From JAMLIN01 sp964476625 (lineage in GTDB: Bacteria > Pseudomonadota > Gammaproteobacteria > Burkholderiales > Burkholderiaceae_E), in contig CAYZBJ010000003.1 in assembly GCA_964476625.1 (NCBI GenBank), positions 1-64,000 on the forward strand: a stretch of 64,000 bases of DNA. The letters are read 5' to 3'. Shown piece after piece: positions 24,786 to 33,635 of the stretch. Below the pieces are notes generated by a model. The model saw only the letters and a list, made by a program, of their open reading frames with translations. It had not been told where the DNA came from and did no database searches. Both the position numbers and the translations under genes were made by a program. Positions within the stretch are counted from its first letter, which is position 1. Every line of letters begins with the position of its first letter.

Positions 24786-25730
24786 TCAGCGGGGCTCGAA
24801 GACCTGCCCGGCAGCCAGCGGCGCCCCCTTGAGGAAGTCGACGACGGCGAGGCGCTTGCCGCCGGCGCGCTGCAATTCCCGCACCTGCAGCACACCTTCG
24901 CCGCAGGCGATCGCGAGGCCCTCGCCGGGCAGGACCTCGCCGGGGCGGGCGCGGGTCTCGGCGGGCGCGGCGTCGCGCGCGCGCGCCGACCAGAACTTGA
25001 TCGGGCCATGGATCCCCGGCAGCAGCGAATGCATCCCCGGCGCCGGATCGAAGGCGCGCATCCGGCGCGCCAGCCGCGAGGCGGGCTCGCGCCAGTCGAT
25101 GCGCGATTCGGCCTTGTCGATCCGGCTGGCGTAGAGCGCGCCCTCGGCCGGCTGCGCCCGCGCGGCGAGGCCGCCGGCGGCGAGGCCGGCCAGTGCTTCG
25201 ACGATGAGCTCCGCACCGAGTTCGGCGAGGCGGTCGTGCAGCTCGCCACCGGTCTCGTGCTCGCCGATCGGCAGCGCGCGGGCGAGCAGCATCGGGCCGG
25301 TATCGAGCCCCTCGTCCATCTGCATGATGGTGATGCCGGTCTCGGTGTCGCCGGCCTCGATGGCACGCTGGATGGGCGCCGCGCCCCGCCAGCGCGGCAG
25401 CAGCGACGCATGGATGTTCAGGCAGCCGCGGGCCGGGATGCGCAGGACCTCGGCCGGCAGGATCAGGCCGTAGGCGGCCACCACCATCAGCTCGGCGCCG
25501 ACCGCCTCGAGCGCCGGCCACTGGCCCGGGTCGCGCAGGCTGCGCGGCTGGGCGACCGGGATGCCGAGCTCGAGGGCGCGCAGCTTGACGGGGCTGGCGC
25601 GCAGCTGCTTGCCGCGCCCGGCCGGCTGGTCGGCTCGCGTGAGCACCAGTGCGATGTCATGGCCGGCGGCGACGAGCGCATCGAGCGCGCGGGCCGCAAA
25701 CTCCGGCGTACCGGCAAAAATCAATCTCAC
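24786..25730 (-). CDS. fmt: Methionyl-tRNA formyltransferase
   Basis: 314 residues (E. coli 315). Fmt formylates initiator Met-tRNA with 10-formyl-THF. Motifs: IFAGTPEFAA at the start, VVAAYGLILP near 83-91, and NIHASLLPRWRGAAPIQ with catalytic Asn105 and His107; the C-terminal OB-like tRNA-binding domain spans about 205-310. The start is GTG 25730 because the fold begins immediately with RLIFAGTPEF. The ribosome-binding GCGAGG lies 5 bases upstream inside the base of a long hairpin (25736-25828). It is downstream of def, the usual pair that adds and removes the formyl group. Confidence 0.95.
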   Translation of the reverse strand: MRLIFAGTPEFAARALDALVAAGHDIALVLTRADQPAGRGKQLRASPVKLRALELGIPVAQPRSLRDPGQWPALEAVGAELMVVAAYGLILPAEVLRIPARGCLNIHASLLPRWRGAAPIQRAIEAGDTETGITIMQMDEGLDTGPMLLARALPIGEHETGGELHDRLAELGAELIVEALAGLAAGGLAARAQPAEGALYASRIDKAESRIDWREPASRLARRMRAFDPAPGMHSLLPGIHGPIKFWSARARDAAPAETRARPGEVLPGEGLAIACGEGVLQVRELQRAGGKRLAVVDFLKGAPLAAGQVFEPR

Positions 25731-25735
25731 AGCGG

Positions 25736-25828
25736 CCTCGCATTCGGGTGCAGGACAAGGCGGGGCGCCGCAGACAGTGCGCCTGCACGGCAAGGCGCCC
25801 CAACGCGGTCATGCGCCCGAATGCGAGG
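25736..25828 (-). promoter_or_regulatory. Long nested hairpin in the def-fmt gap that holds the fmt ribosome-binding site
   Basis: Three coaxial inverted repeats share one centre: outer 17-base arms 25736-25752 and 25812-25828 (one mismatch), middle 8-base arms 25762-25769 and 25794-25801, inner GTGC-GCCT-GCAC 25777-25788. In the message the last arm ends GCGAGG, the likely fmt Shine-Dalgarno, 5 bases before GTG. The structure would lower fmt translation or terminate some def transcripts. Confidence 0.6.
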
Positions 25829-25833
25829 TCGTT

Positions 25834-26340
25834 TCAAGCGACTTCGCGGTCCTGCTTCAGCAAGCGACTGCGGATGCGCCCCTGCTTGAGCCGCGACAGG
25901 TACTGGACGAAGACCTTGCCGTCGAGGTGATCGATCTCGTGCTGGATGCAGACCGCGAGCAGGCCGTCGGCCTCGAGGGTGAAGGGCTCGCCATCGAGCC
26001 CCAGCGCCCGCACCGTGACCCGGTCGGGGCGCTCGACTTCCTCGTAGATGCCGGGCACCGAGAGGCAGCCCTCCTCGTAGCGCTGGCTGGCTTCGCTGTG
26101 CGCGAGGATCTCGGGATTGATGAAGACCTGCAGCGCCGCGCGGTCTTCGGAGACGTCGATGACGACCACCCGCTCATGGACGTCGACCTGGGTCGCGGCC
26201 AGGCCGATGCCCGGGGCGTCGTACATGGTTTCGGCCATGTCGGCGACCAGCTGGCGGATCCGTTCGTCGATCCGCTCGACCGGACGCGCCACCGTGTGCA
26301 GGCGCTCGTCGGGATATCGAAGGATTTTGAGTACGGCCAT
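25834..26340 (-). CDS. def: Peptide deformylase
   Basis: 168 residues (family 165-175). Removes the N-formyl group from nascent proteins with Fe2+ or Zn2+. All three family motifs are present: GIGLAATQ (44-51), EGCLS with metal ligand Cys92, and QHEIDHLDG with His134, Glu135 and His138. ATG 26340 begins the typical MAVLKILRYPDERL. It is the first gene of the minus-strand run def-fmt-htpX-rsmB-DUF4390-ntrY-ntrX and diverges from the LysM gene across 167 bases. Confidence 0.97.
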   Translation of the reverse strand: MAVLKILRYPDERLHTVARPVERIDERIRQLVADMAETMYDAPGIGLAATQVDVHERVVVIDVSEDRAALQVFINPEILAHSEASQRYEEGCLSVPGIYEEVERPDRVTVRALGLDGEPFTLEADGLLAVCIQHEIDHLDGKVFVQYLSRLKQGRIRSRLLKQDREVA

Positions 26341-26507
26341 CAGTGGATATCTACCGCTGGTAAGTTATGGCAGGCCAAGCGCGTTGCGGTATCGGGCGGC
26401 GCTCGGCACAATCCAGTCACCCTGCAAAAGCAATATGGGGCGCGGATTCGAGGAATCAAGCGGCGAATCGAGCGCTCGAACCGATAGGCGCCACGGACTC
26501 GTTGCCG

Positions 26508-27593
26508 ATGACCAATTTTATCATGCGGTTTCTCGTTGCCGCCGGACTGACCCTCGCAGCGGCGGTGTCTGCGCAGCAGGCGACCCCGCCGCTGGAAATC
26601 TCGCCGGAGGCGCCCGACCGCTACGTCGTGGTCAAGGGCGACACCCTCTGGGACATCTCCGGGCGCTTCCTCGAGAAACCCTGGCGCTGGCCCGAAATCT
26701 GGGACCTCAATCGCGAATCGATCCGCGATCCGCACTGGATCTATCCGGGTGACGTGGTCCTGCTCGATCGCAGCGGCGCCGAGCCCCGGCTGCGGCTCGC
26801 CCGGCGCATCGGCACCGGCAACAATGCCGACGGCAGCGCGGGCGCCGGCAACGGCACCGTCAAGCTGCAGCCGATGGTGCGCTCCGAACCGATCGAGCGC
26901 GACGCGATCCCGACTCTCGATACCGCCACGATCGCGCCCTTCCTGAACCGCCCCCTGATCGTCGAGGAAAGCGACCTCGCGACCAACCCCCGCATCGTCG
27001 CGACCCAGGAAGGCCGGGTCTATCTCGGCCGCGGCGACCTCGCCTACGTGCGCAGCATCGCCGACGAATCGCAGCCCGAATGGCATATCTATCGCAAGGC
27101 CAAGCCGATCCTCGACCCCGACACCCGCAAGCCGATCGCCTATGAAGCCCTGTTCGTGGGCGGCGCGCAGCTCGAGCGGGTCGGCGACCCGGCCACGGTG
27201 CGCCTGACCAGCGTCACCGAGGAAGTCGGCGTCGGCGACCGGCTGATGCCGGCGATCAAGGGCAAGCCCCTCAACTTCGTTCCGCGGGCGCCCGAGGGTC
27301 CGGTCGAAGGCCGGATCGTCAATGTCTACCGGGGCGTCACCCAGGTCGGCCGCAACAGCGTGGTCGCGATCAACCGCGGCCTGGCCGCCGGGGTCGACGA
27401 AGGCAGTGTGCTCGAGATCCGGCAGCGCGGGCGCACCGTGGTCGACCGCGAGAAGGACAACGAGAAGGTCAAGCTGCCCGACGAAAGAGTCGGCCATTTG
27501 ATGATCTTCCGCTCCTTCGAGAACATCGCCTATGGTCTGGTGATGGAAGCGTCGCAGGCCATCTCGGTCGGCGACGCGGTCGCCAACCCCTGA
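26508..27593 (+). CDS. Secreted LysM-domain protein
   Basis: 361 residues. Sec signal peptide at 1-22 (MRFLVAAGLTLAAAVSAQQ). A LysM domain follows at about 42-95 (YVVVKGDTLWDISGRF, then WPEIWDLN, then PHWIYPGDVVLL), a peptidoglycan-binding fold. The remainder (100-361) is a long beta-rich region of unknown fold typical of the betaproteobacterial LysM protein encoded before dprA. It is probably periplasmic. ATG 26508 was chosen as it begins the signal peptide; the longer frame upstream adds no hydrophobic or conserved sequence. dprA follows after 37 bases. Confidence 0.9.
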   Translation: MTNFIMRFLVAAGLTLAAAVSAQQATPPLEISPEAPDRYVVVKGDTLWDISGRFLEKPWRWPEIWDLNRESIRDPHWIYPGDVVLLDRSGAEPRLRLARRIGTGNNADGSAGAGNGTVKLQPMVRSEPIERDAIPTLDTATIAPFLNRPLIVEESDLATNPRIVATQEGRVYLGRGDLAYVRSIADESQPEWHIYRKAKPILDPDTRKPIAYEALFVGGAQLERVGDPATVRLTSVTEEVGVGDRLMPAIKGKPLNFVPRAPEGPVEGRIVNVYRGVTQVGRNSVVAINRGLAAGVDEGSVLEIRQRGRTVVDREKDNEKVKLPDERVGHLMIFRSFENIAYGLVMEASQAISVGDAVANP

Positions 27594-27630
27594 TTCCGGG
27601 TGCGTCATCGCGGGCGCCCCGGCGCCCGCG

Positions 27631-28911
27631 ATGCCGTTCCACCCCCTTCCTGCCGAATCCCCTGCGCATGGCATCCGTGAGCCGGATCCGTCCGACTGGC
27701 TGCGCCTGAGCCTCACCGAAGGGCTCGGCCCGACGCGCATCCTGTGCCTGCTGCGCGCCTTCGGCGGGCCCGCTGACATCCTCGCCACCCCGACCGCGCA
27801 TCTCGCCGGGATCGTCGGCGCCGCCATCGCCGCCCGCATTTCCGCCATCGACCCGGCGCGCGATGCGCGCGTCGCGGCCAGCCTCGAGTGGCTGGCCGGC
27901 GCCGCCGACCGCCACCTGCTCACCCTGGACGACCCCGCCTACCCGCCGGCATGGTTGAGCCTCGCCGATCCACCGCCCTGCGTCATGGTGCGCGGCCGGC
28001 TCGACGCCCTCGCCGCACCGGCCATCGCGATCGTCGGGTCGCGCCATGCGAGCGCCAGCGGCGCGCGCACCGCCCATGACTTCGCGGCCAGCCTGGCGAG
28101 CGAAGGCTGGTGCATCGCGAGCGGGCTGGCGCTCGGGATCGATGCCGCCGCCCACGCAGGCGCGCTCGCCGCCGGCGGCCCGACGGTCGCCTTCGTCGGC
28201 ACCGGCCTCGACCAGGACTATCCGACGCGCCACCGGGGGCTTGCGCAGCGCATCGCCGCCACCGGCGCCCTCGTCTCCGAGTTCGCGCTCGGCATGGCGC
28301 CCCTGCGGGGGAACTTCCCGCGGCGCAACCGCCTGATCGCGGCCCATGCGCGCGGGGTGCTGGTGGTCGAGGCGGCCCGCCAGAGCGGCTCGCTCATCAC
28401 CGCGACCGAAGCCGCGGAGCTCGGCCGGGAAGTCTTCGCGATGCCGGGCTCGATCCATTCGCCGCTGGCGCGGGGCTGCCACTGGCTGATCCGCCAGGGC
28501 GCCAAGCTGGTCGAGGAAGTCGCCGATGTGCGCGATGAGTTCCCCGCCGCCCTGCGCCCGCCAGTGGGCGCCGGCTCGGTGGCCGAGGCGCCGGCGCCGA
28601 CCCGCACGACGCCAGGGTCTCCTGCCGGGGTGGCGGTCCCGGCCGGCGGCATGGCGCCGGGGGCGACCGCCGCGGCGGCCACGCTCGCCAGCCTCGACTG
28701 GCATCCGGCGAGCCCCGACGAACTCGCGCAACGACTCCCGTTCGGGGTGCCGGCGATCCTCGCCGCATTGCTCGAACTCGAGCTGGCCGGACAGGTCGAA
28801 AGGCTGGCCGGCGGCCGCTACCAGCGCTGCGAGGCGAGCGGGGTCGGGGCCGGCGCCGGCCGCCCCGGGCAGCCGGCCCGAGTTGCACGGCGCGTCGACC
28901 GGCCCGTATGA
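27631..28911 (+). CDS. dprA: DNA processing protein DprA
   Basis: 426 residues. DprA protects incoming single-stranded DNA and loads RecA during natural transformation. An N-terminal SAM-like region (about 20-70) is followed by the Rossmann-like fold with IVGSRHASASG, then SGLALGIDAAAH, then VGTGLDQDYP, then RRNRLIAA and SGSLITA. A Pro/Ala-rich linker (about 310-350) leads to the C-terminal winged helix (about 352-395: HPASPDELAQRL). The intact gene implies possible competence. The 3' end carries a promoter-like sequence for topB. Confidence 0.93.
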   Translation: MPFHPLPAESPAHGIREPDPSDWLRLSLTEGLGPTRILCLLRAFGGPADILATPTAHLAGIVGAAIAARISAIDPARDARVAASLEWLAGAADRHLLTLDDPAYPPAWLSLADPPPCVMVRGRLDALAAPAIAIVGSRHASASGARTAHDFAASLASEGWCIASGLALGIDAAAHAGALAAGGPTVAFVGTGLDQDYPTRHRGLAQRIAATGALVSEFALGMAPLRGNFPRRNRLIAAHARGVLVVEAARQSGSLITATEAAELGREVFAMPGSIHSPLARGCHWLIRQGAKLVEEVADVRDEFPAALRPPVGAGSVAEAPAPTRTTPGSPAGVAVPAGGMAPGATAAAATLASLDWHPASPDELAQRLPFGVPAILAALLELELAGQVERLAGGRYQRCEASGVGAGAGRPGQPARVARRVDRPV

Positions 28912-28912
28912 T
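28883..28912 (+). promoter_or_regulatory. Candidate topB promoter inside the end of dprA
   Basis: -35 TTGCAC (28883-28888, 4 of 6) and -10 TATGAT (28907-28912, 5 of 6) with an 18-base spacer, about 85 bases before the topB ATG. Confidence 0.4.
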
Positions 28913-28996
28913 GGGCCGCCCCTGCGCCCGACCAGGGGCCCGACCAGGGCCGCCGGCCGATCCGCCGGCGCCCGATCCACCGAGTTCCCCGCCCTC

Positions 28997-31699
28997 ATGA
29001 GCAAAGCCCTGATCATTGCCGAGAAGCCCTCCGTCGCCGCCGATATCGCGCGGGCGCTGGGCGGCTTCACCCGCCACGGCGACTATTTCGAATCCGACGA
29101 CTACGTGCTGTCCTCCGCGGTCGGCCACCTCCTCGAGATCAAGGCGCCCGACGATGTCGAGGTCAAGCGCGGGAAATGGTCGTTCGCGAACCTGCCGGTG
29201 ATCCCGCCGCACTTCGACCTCAACCCGATCAAGAAGGGCGAGGAGCGGCTCAAGCTGTTGCGCCGGCTCATCAAGCGCAAGGACGTGACCAGCCTGATCA
29301 ACGCCTGCGACGCGGGCCGCGAGGGCGAGCTGATCTTCCGGCTGATCGTCCAGGATGCCAAGGCGAAGCAGCCGATCCGCCGGCTCTGGCTGCAATCGAT
29401 GACCCAGAACGCGATCCGCGAAGCCTTCGACAAGTTGCGCGACGACGAATCGATGCAGCCGCTGGCCGATGCGGCCCGCTGCCGGTCCGAAGCCGACTGG
29501 CTGGTCGGGATCAACGGCACCCGCGCCATGACCGCCTTCAATTCGCGCGACGGCGGCTTCTACCTGACCACCGTCGGCCGGGTCCAGACCCCGACCCTCG
29601 CGATCGTCGTCGAGCGCGAGGAGAAGATCAAACGCTTCGTCTCCCGGCCCTATTTCGAAGTCCACGCCCAGTTCGGCGTCGCCGCCGGGCCGTACGCGGG
29701 ACGCTGGTTCGATGCCGGGTTCCGCAAGGGCGAGGACCCCGAAGCCCGGGCCGAACGCATCTGGGACCGCGCCAAGGCCGAGGCGATCGTCGCCGCCTGC
29801 CAGGGGCAGCCGGGGACGGTCACCGAGGAGACCCGGCCCTCGACCCAGGCCTCGCCCCTGCTGTTCGACCTCACCAGCCTGCAGCGCGAGGCGAACTCCC
29901 GCTTCGGCTTCTCGGCCAAGACGACGCTTGCCCTGGCGCAATCGCTCTACGAGCGCCACAAGGCGCTGACCTACCCGCGGACCGATTCGCGGGCCCTGCC
30001 CGAGGACTACGTCGACACGGTGCGCGAGACCATGAAGGCGCTCTCGAACGCCCCCGGGGTCGGCCGCTTCGCCAGCGAGATCCTGCGCGAGGGCTGGGTC
30101 AAACCGAACAAGCGAGTGTTCGACAACAAGAAAGTGTCCGATCACTTCGCGATCATCCCGACCCTGCAGGCGCCGGGCAACCTGTCCGATGCGGAGGCCC
30201 GGCTCTACGACCTGGTACTGCGCCGCTTCCTCGCCATCTTCTATCCGGCCGCCGAGTTCCGGGTCACTACCCGAATTACAGAAGTAGCCACTCACTTGTT
30301 CAAAACCGAAGGCAAGGTCATGGTCAGCCCCGGTTGGCTGGCGATCTACCAGAAGGCTGCCAGCAGCACCGAAGGCGACGAGGACGACAAGACCCTGGTT
30401 GCCGTTGCGGAAAGTGAGCGAGCGCACACCAACGAAATCGAGGTGCGTGACCTCGCCACCCGGCCACCGGCGCGCTACACGGAGGCGACCCTGCTCTCGG
30501 CGATGGAAGGCGCCGGCAAGCTGGTCGAGGACGACGAGTTGCGCGAAGCGATGGCCGAGAAGGGCCTGGGCACGCCGGCGACCCGGGCGGCCGTCATCGA
30601 GGGCCTGCTCGCCGAGAACTACCTCCTGCGCGAAGGCCGCGAGCTGATGCCTACCGCCAAGGCGACCCAGCTCATGACCCTGCTGCGCGGCCTCGGCGTC
30701 ACGGAACTGACGATGCCGGAACTCACCGGCGGCTGGGAACAGAAGCTCGCCCAGATGGAACACGGCCGGCTCGATCGCGACGCCTTCATGCGCGAGATCC
30801 AGGAGATGACCCGCAACATCGTCGCGCGGGCCAAGAACTACGGCGCCGATACCGTCCCCGGCGACTACGCGACCCTGCGGACCCCCTGTCCGAAATGCGG
30901 CAGCGTCGTGAAGGAGAACTACAAACGCTTCGCCTGCACCAATCCGGCGTGCGACTTCTCCATCACCAAGATCCCCGGCGGGCGGCAGTTCGAGATCGAC
31001 GAAGTCGAGACCCTGCTCACCGAGAAGACACTCGGGCCCCTGCAGGGCTTCCGCAGCCGGATCGGCCGGCCCTTCGCCGCCATCCTGAAGATCACCCCCG
31101 AGCACAAGCTCGAGTTCGACTTCGGCCAGAACGACGATGCCGACGACGCCGAGCCGGTCGACTTCTCGGGGGCCGAAGCCCTCGGCGCCTGCCCGAAATG
31201 CGGCGGCCGGGTCTTCGAGCATGGCCTGAAGTACGTCTGCGAGCGCTCGGTCGGGCCCGGGCGCAGCTGCGACTTCTCCTCGGGCAAGATCATCCTGCAG
31301 CAGGAGATCGCCCCCGAGCAGATCCGCAAGTTGCTCGCCGAGGGCCGCACCGACCTCCTGCCCGGCTTCGTCTCGATGCGGACCCGGCGCAAGTTCAAGG
31401 CGTACCTGGTGCGCGGCGCCGACGGCAAGGTCGGCTTCGAGTTCGAGCCGCGGCCGGTGAAGGCGGGCGCCAAGGCAGGCGCCAAGGCGGCATCGAAGAC
31501 CGGCGCCGGGACGCCTGGCAGCGCCGCCGACCCGGCGCAGGCAACGGGCGGGGCGGCGGCGAAGAAAGCCGGAGCGAAGAAGGCCGCCAGCAAGACGCCC
31601 GCGAAAAAGGCAGCCGCGAAGAAGCCGGCGGCAAGGAAGGCGGCTGCGAAGAAGTCGGCGGCCAGGCAGCCAGCCGACGACGCGACCAGCGACGCTTGA
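28997..31699 (+). CDS. topB: DNA topoisomerase III-like type IA topoisomerase with zinc ribbons and Lys/Ala tail
   Basis: 900 residues. Type IA enzymes relax or decatenate DNA through a 5'-phosphotyrosine. Toprim domain at 1-150 (ALIIAEKPSVA, then CDAGREGELIFR); catalytic Tyr326 in LTYPRTDSRALPEDY, at the position of E. coli TopB Tyr328; gate region TTVGRVQTPTLAIVVEREE. Two zinc-ribbon motifs follow: CPKCGSVV...CTNPACDF (about 631-655) and CPKCGGRV...C-E-R-S (about 733-760). The last 75 residues are Lys/Ala-rich (AKKAAAKKPAARKAAAKK), like histone H1-type tails, and likely bind DNA non-specifically. Betaproteobacteria carry this long form after dprA. Confidence 0.93.
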   Translation: MSKALIIAEKPSVAADIARALGGFTRHGDYFESDDYVLSSAVGHLLEIKAPDDVEVKRGKWSFANLPVIPPHFDLNPIKKGEERLKLLRRLIKRKDVTSLINACDAGREGELIFRLIVQDAKAKQPIRRLWLQSMTQNAIREAFDKLRDDESMQPLADAARCRSEADWLVGINGTRAMTAFNSRDGGFYLTTVGRVQTPTLAIVVEREEKIKRFVSRPYFEVHAQFGVAAGPYAGRWFDAGFRKGEDPEARAERIWDRAKAEAIVAACQGQPGTVTEETRPSTQASPLLFDLTSLQREANSRFGFSAKTTLALAQSLYERHKALTYPRTDSRALPEDYVDTVRETMKALSNAPGVGRFASEILREGWVKPNKRVFDNKKVSDHFAIIPTLQAPGNLSDAEARLYDLVLRRFLAIFYPAAEFRVTTRITEVATHLFKTEGKVMVSPGWLAIYQKAASSTEGDEDDKTLVAVAESERAHTNEIEVRDLATRPPARYTEATLLSAMEGAGKLVEDDELREAMAEKGLGTPATRAAVIEGLLAENYLLREGRELMPTAKATQLMTLLRGLGVTELTMPELTGGWEQKLAQMEHGRLDRDAFMREIQEMTRNIVARAKNYGADTVPGDYATLRTPCPKCGSVVKENYKRFACTNPACDFSITKIPGGRQFEIDEVETLLTEKTLGPLQGFRSRIGRPFAAILKITPEHKLEFDFGQNDDADDAEPVDFSGAEALGACPKCGGRVFEHGLKYVCERSVGPGRSCDFSSGKIILQQEIAPEQIRKLLAEGRTDLLPGFVSMRTRRKFKAYLVRGADGKVGFEFEPRPVKAGAKAGAKAASKTGAGTPGSAADPAQATGGAAAKKAGAKKAASKTPAKKAAAKKPAARKAAAKKSAARQPADDATSDA

Positions 31700-31716
31700 G
31701 GCGCGACGGGCAGGCG

Positions 31717-32280
31717 ATGACGCGCATGCTGCTGCCGGCCGACCTGGAGGTCGACTGGGTCTTCGCCTATGGCTCGCTGATCTGGGATCCGGGCGACATG
31801 GCGATCACCCGGATCGAAGCCGGCCGGGCCCACGGCTACCACCGCGCCTTCTGCATCCGCTCGACCCTCTACCGGGGCACCCCCGAGCAGCCCGGCCTGG
31901 TGCTGGGGCTCGATCGTGGCGGCAGCTGCATGGGCATGGCCCAGCATCTCGACCCCGGGCGCCGGCGCGAGTCGCTCGAGCACCTCTATGCTCGCGAAAT
32001 GCCGGCCGAATCCGACCGCGTCTACCTGCCGAGGATCCTGCGGGTCCGGCTCGCGAGCGGCCCGGAGGTGCGTGCGATCGCCTTCGTCGCCGACCGCAGC
32101 CTGCCCTCGTACGCACGGCTGTCCGAGGACGAGATCCTCGGGCAGATCGGCGCCTGCCACGGGCGCCGGGGGCCGAATCGCGACTACGCGATCAACACCT
32201 GGGAAGCCCTGCGCAGCCACGGGGTGCGCGACGACCGGCTCGCCGCCCTCGTGCGGCGCCTGCGCGCGCAACCCTGCTGA
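31717..32280 (+). CDS. chaC: ChaC-type gamma-glutamylcyclotransferase
   Basis: 187 residues. ChaC cleaves glutathione to 5-oxoproline and Cys-Gly. The signature YGSLIWDPGD stands near residue 17, followed by GYHRAFCIRS, then YRGTPEQPGLVLGL. The catalytic Glu is in HLYAREM near residue 92. The C-terminal RRGPNRDYAINTWEAL is family-typical. The start ATG 31717 is 17 bases after topB. It is convergent with the TerC gene, 13 bases apart. Confidence 0.92.
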   Translation: MTRMLLPADLEVDWVFAYGSLIWDPGDMAITRIEAGRAHGYHRAFCIRSTLYRGTPEQPGLVLGLDRGGSCMGMAQHLDPGRRRESLEHLYAREMPAESDRVYLPRILRVRLASGPEVRAIAFVADRSLPSYARLSEDEILGQIGACHGRRGPNRDYAINTWEALRSHGVRDDRLAALVRRLRAQPC

Positions 32281-32293
32281 GCCGGTCGGTCTC

Positions 32294-33061
32294 TCAGGGG
32301 TTCGTGTTGCCGCCGCCCTCGCGGATAGCCTTGTGCAGCCGCGCCGGCTTGTGCCTGGCGCGCAGCCGGATGTTGAGCATCTCGACGGTGACCGAGAAGG
32401 CCATCGCGAAGTAGATGTAGCCCTTCGGAATGTGCTGGCCGAAGCCCTCGGCGATCAGGACCACGCCGACCAGGACGAGGAAGCTGAGCGCGAGCATCTT
32501 GACGGTCGGGTGCGCGTCGACGAACTCGCCGATCGGCTTGGCGCCGACCATCATGATGCCCACCGAGAGGACGATCGCGATGACCATGATCGAGACGTGC
32601 TCGACCAGGCCGACCGCGGTGATCACCGAGTCGAGCGAGAAGACGATGTCGATCAGGGCGATCTGCACCATGATCGCGCCGAAGCTCGCCACCACCGGGG
32701 TCTTCGACTCGGTGCCGTCGTCCGTCTCGAGCGACTGGTGGATCTCGTGGACCGCCTTCCAGAGCAGGAACAGCCCGCCCCCGAGGAGGATCACGTCACG
32801 ACCCGATATCGGCTGGCCGAAGACCTCGAAGAAAGGCGTGGTGAGCCGCATGATCCAGGCGATCGACAACAGCAGCAGCAGCCGCATGATCATGGCCAGC
32901 CCGAGGCCGATGATCCGCCCGCGGGCCCGCTGGTGCTCGGGCAGGCGCCCCACGAGGATCGAGATGAAGATGATGTTGTCGATCCCGAGCACGATCTCGA
33001 GCGCCGCAAGCGTCGCGAGCGCGACCCAGGCCTGCGGGTCGGAGAGCCATTCGAATCCCAT
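32294..33061 (-). CDS. TerC family integral membrane protein
   Basis: 255 residues with about seven membrane helices. The first helix motif LEIVLGIDNIIFISIL and the later DIVFSLDSVITAVG contain the paired Asp residues of TerC proteins, associated with Mn2+ or other metal export and loading of exported metalloproteins. ALSFLVLVGVVLIAEGF and YIYFAMAFSVTVE are also typical. No CBS or CorC domain is attached, so it is the short form. It stands alone; no tellurite-resistance operon surrounds it. Confidence 0.9.
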   Translation of the reverse strand: MGFEWLSDPQAWVALATLAALEIVLGIDNIIFISILVGRLPEHQRARGRIIGLGLAMIMRLLLLLSIAWIMRLTTPFFEVFGQPISGRDVILLGGGLFLLWKAVHEIHQSLETDDGTESKTPVVASFGAIMVQIALIDIVFSLDSVITAVGLVEHVSIMVIAIVLSVGIMMVGAKPIGEFVDAHPTVKMLALSFLVLVGVVLIAEGFGQHIPKGYIYFAMAFSVTVEMLNIRLRARHKPARLHKAIREGGGNTNP

Positions 33062-33140
33062 GGGTGGGTTCCAGTCGGGTTCTTGTTTGAGGGCGTGCTC
33101 GCCGAAATGATAAACGAGACGCCCCGCCCCGGTCGGGCAT

Positions 33141-33635
33141 TCAGAACAGCAATGCGAACACGAACAGGCCGATCATCATGAAGCTGATCGCGATCTTCAC
33201 CGCAGTGCCGACGAGCATGCCGATCCAGGTGGCGATGCCGACCGACCCGGCGCGCGGCAGATCGCGCACCGCGATGTACTCGCCCAGGGCGGCGCCCACC
33301 AGCGGCAGGAACAGGATGCCGACCAGGCCGGTGAACACGCCCGCGACGGTGCCGATCAGCGCGCCGAGCACCGCCTGCCGGCTCGCGCCGACCCGCTGGG
33401 CGCCGAGCACCGCCGACAGGTAGTCGACGATCCAGGCGAGCACCATCAGGACGCCGGCGATGATGACCACGGTGCCACTGACCCGGGTGAAATCATCGAT
33501 CCAGGCGCCCAGCGCGATGCCGGCGAACACGAATACCGCGCCGGGCAGCGCCGGGACCACGGTGCCGAGCAGGCCGATGACGATCAGCGCGGCCACGCCG
33601 ATCCAGAGCAGGACCGCCACCGCCGTCGCGGACAT
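33141..33635 (-). CDS. DUF456-like small membrane protein
   Basis: 164 residues with four or five hydrophobic helices and a Gly-rich pattern (LLGTVVPALPGAVFVFAGI at about 20-38; LGALIGTVAGVFTGLVGIL at about 92-110), typical of DUF456. Function unknown. Its start codon shares a base with the stop of the upstream alcohol dehydrogenase gene, so the two are coupled. Confidence 0.8.
   Translation of the reverse strand: MSATAVAVLLWIGVAALIVIGLLGTVVPALPGAVFVFAGIALGAWIDDFTRVSGTVVIIAGVLMVLAWIVDYLSAVLGAQRVGASRQAVLGALIGTVAGVFTGLVGILFLPLVGAALGEYIAVRDLPRAGSVGIATWIGMLVGTAVKIAISFMMIGLFVFALLF

Noticed and set aside
28526..28996. Upstream extension of topB
   Set aside because: The extension overlaps dprA in another frame, is Arg/Pro-rich and the Toprim domain begins at ATG 28997.
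28397..31222. 941-residue minus-strand frame across topB
   Set aside because: No motif, and the plus strand has an intact type IA topoisomerase with Tyr326, Toprim and zinc ribbons.
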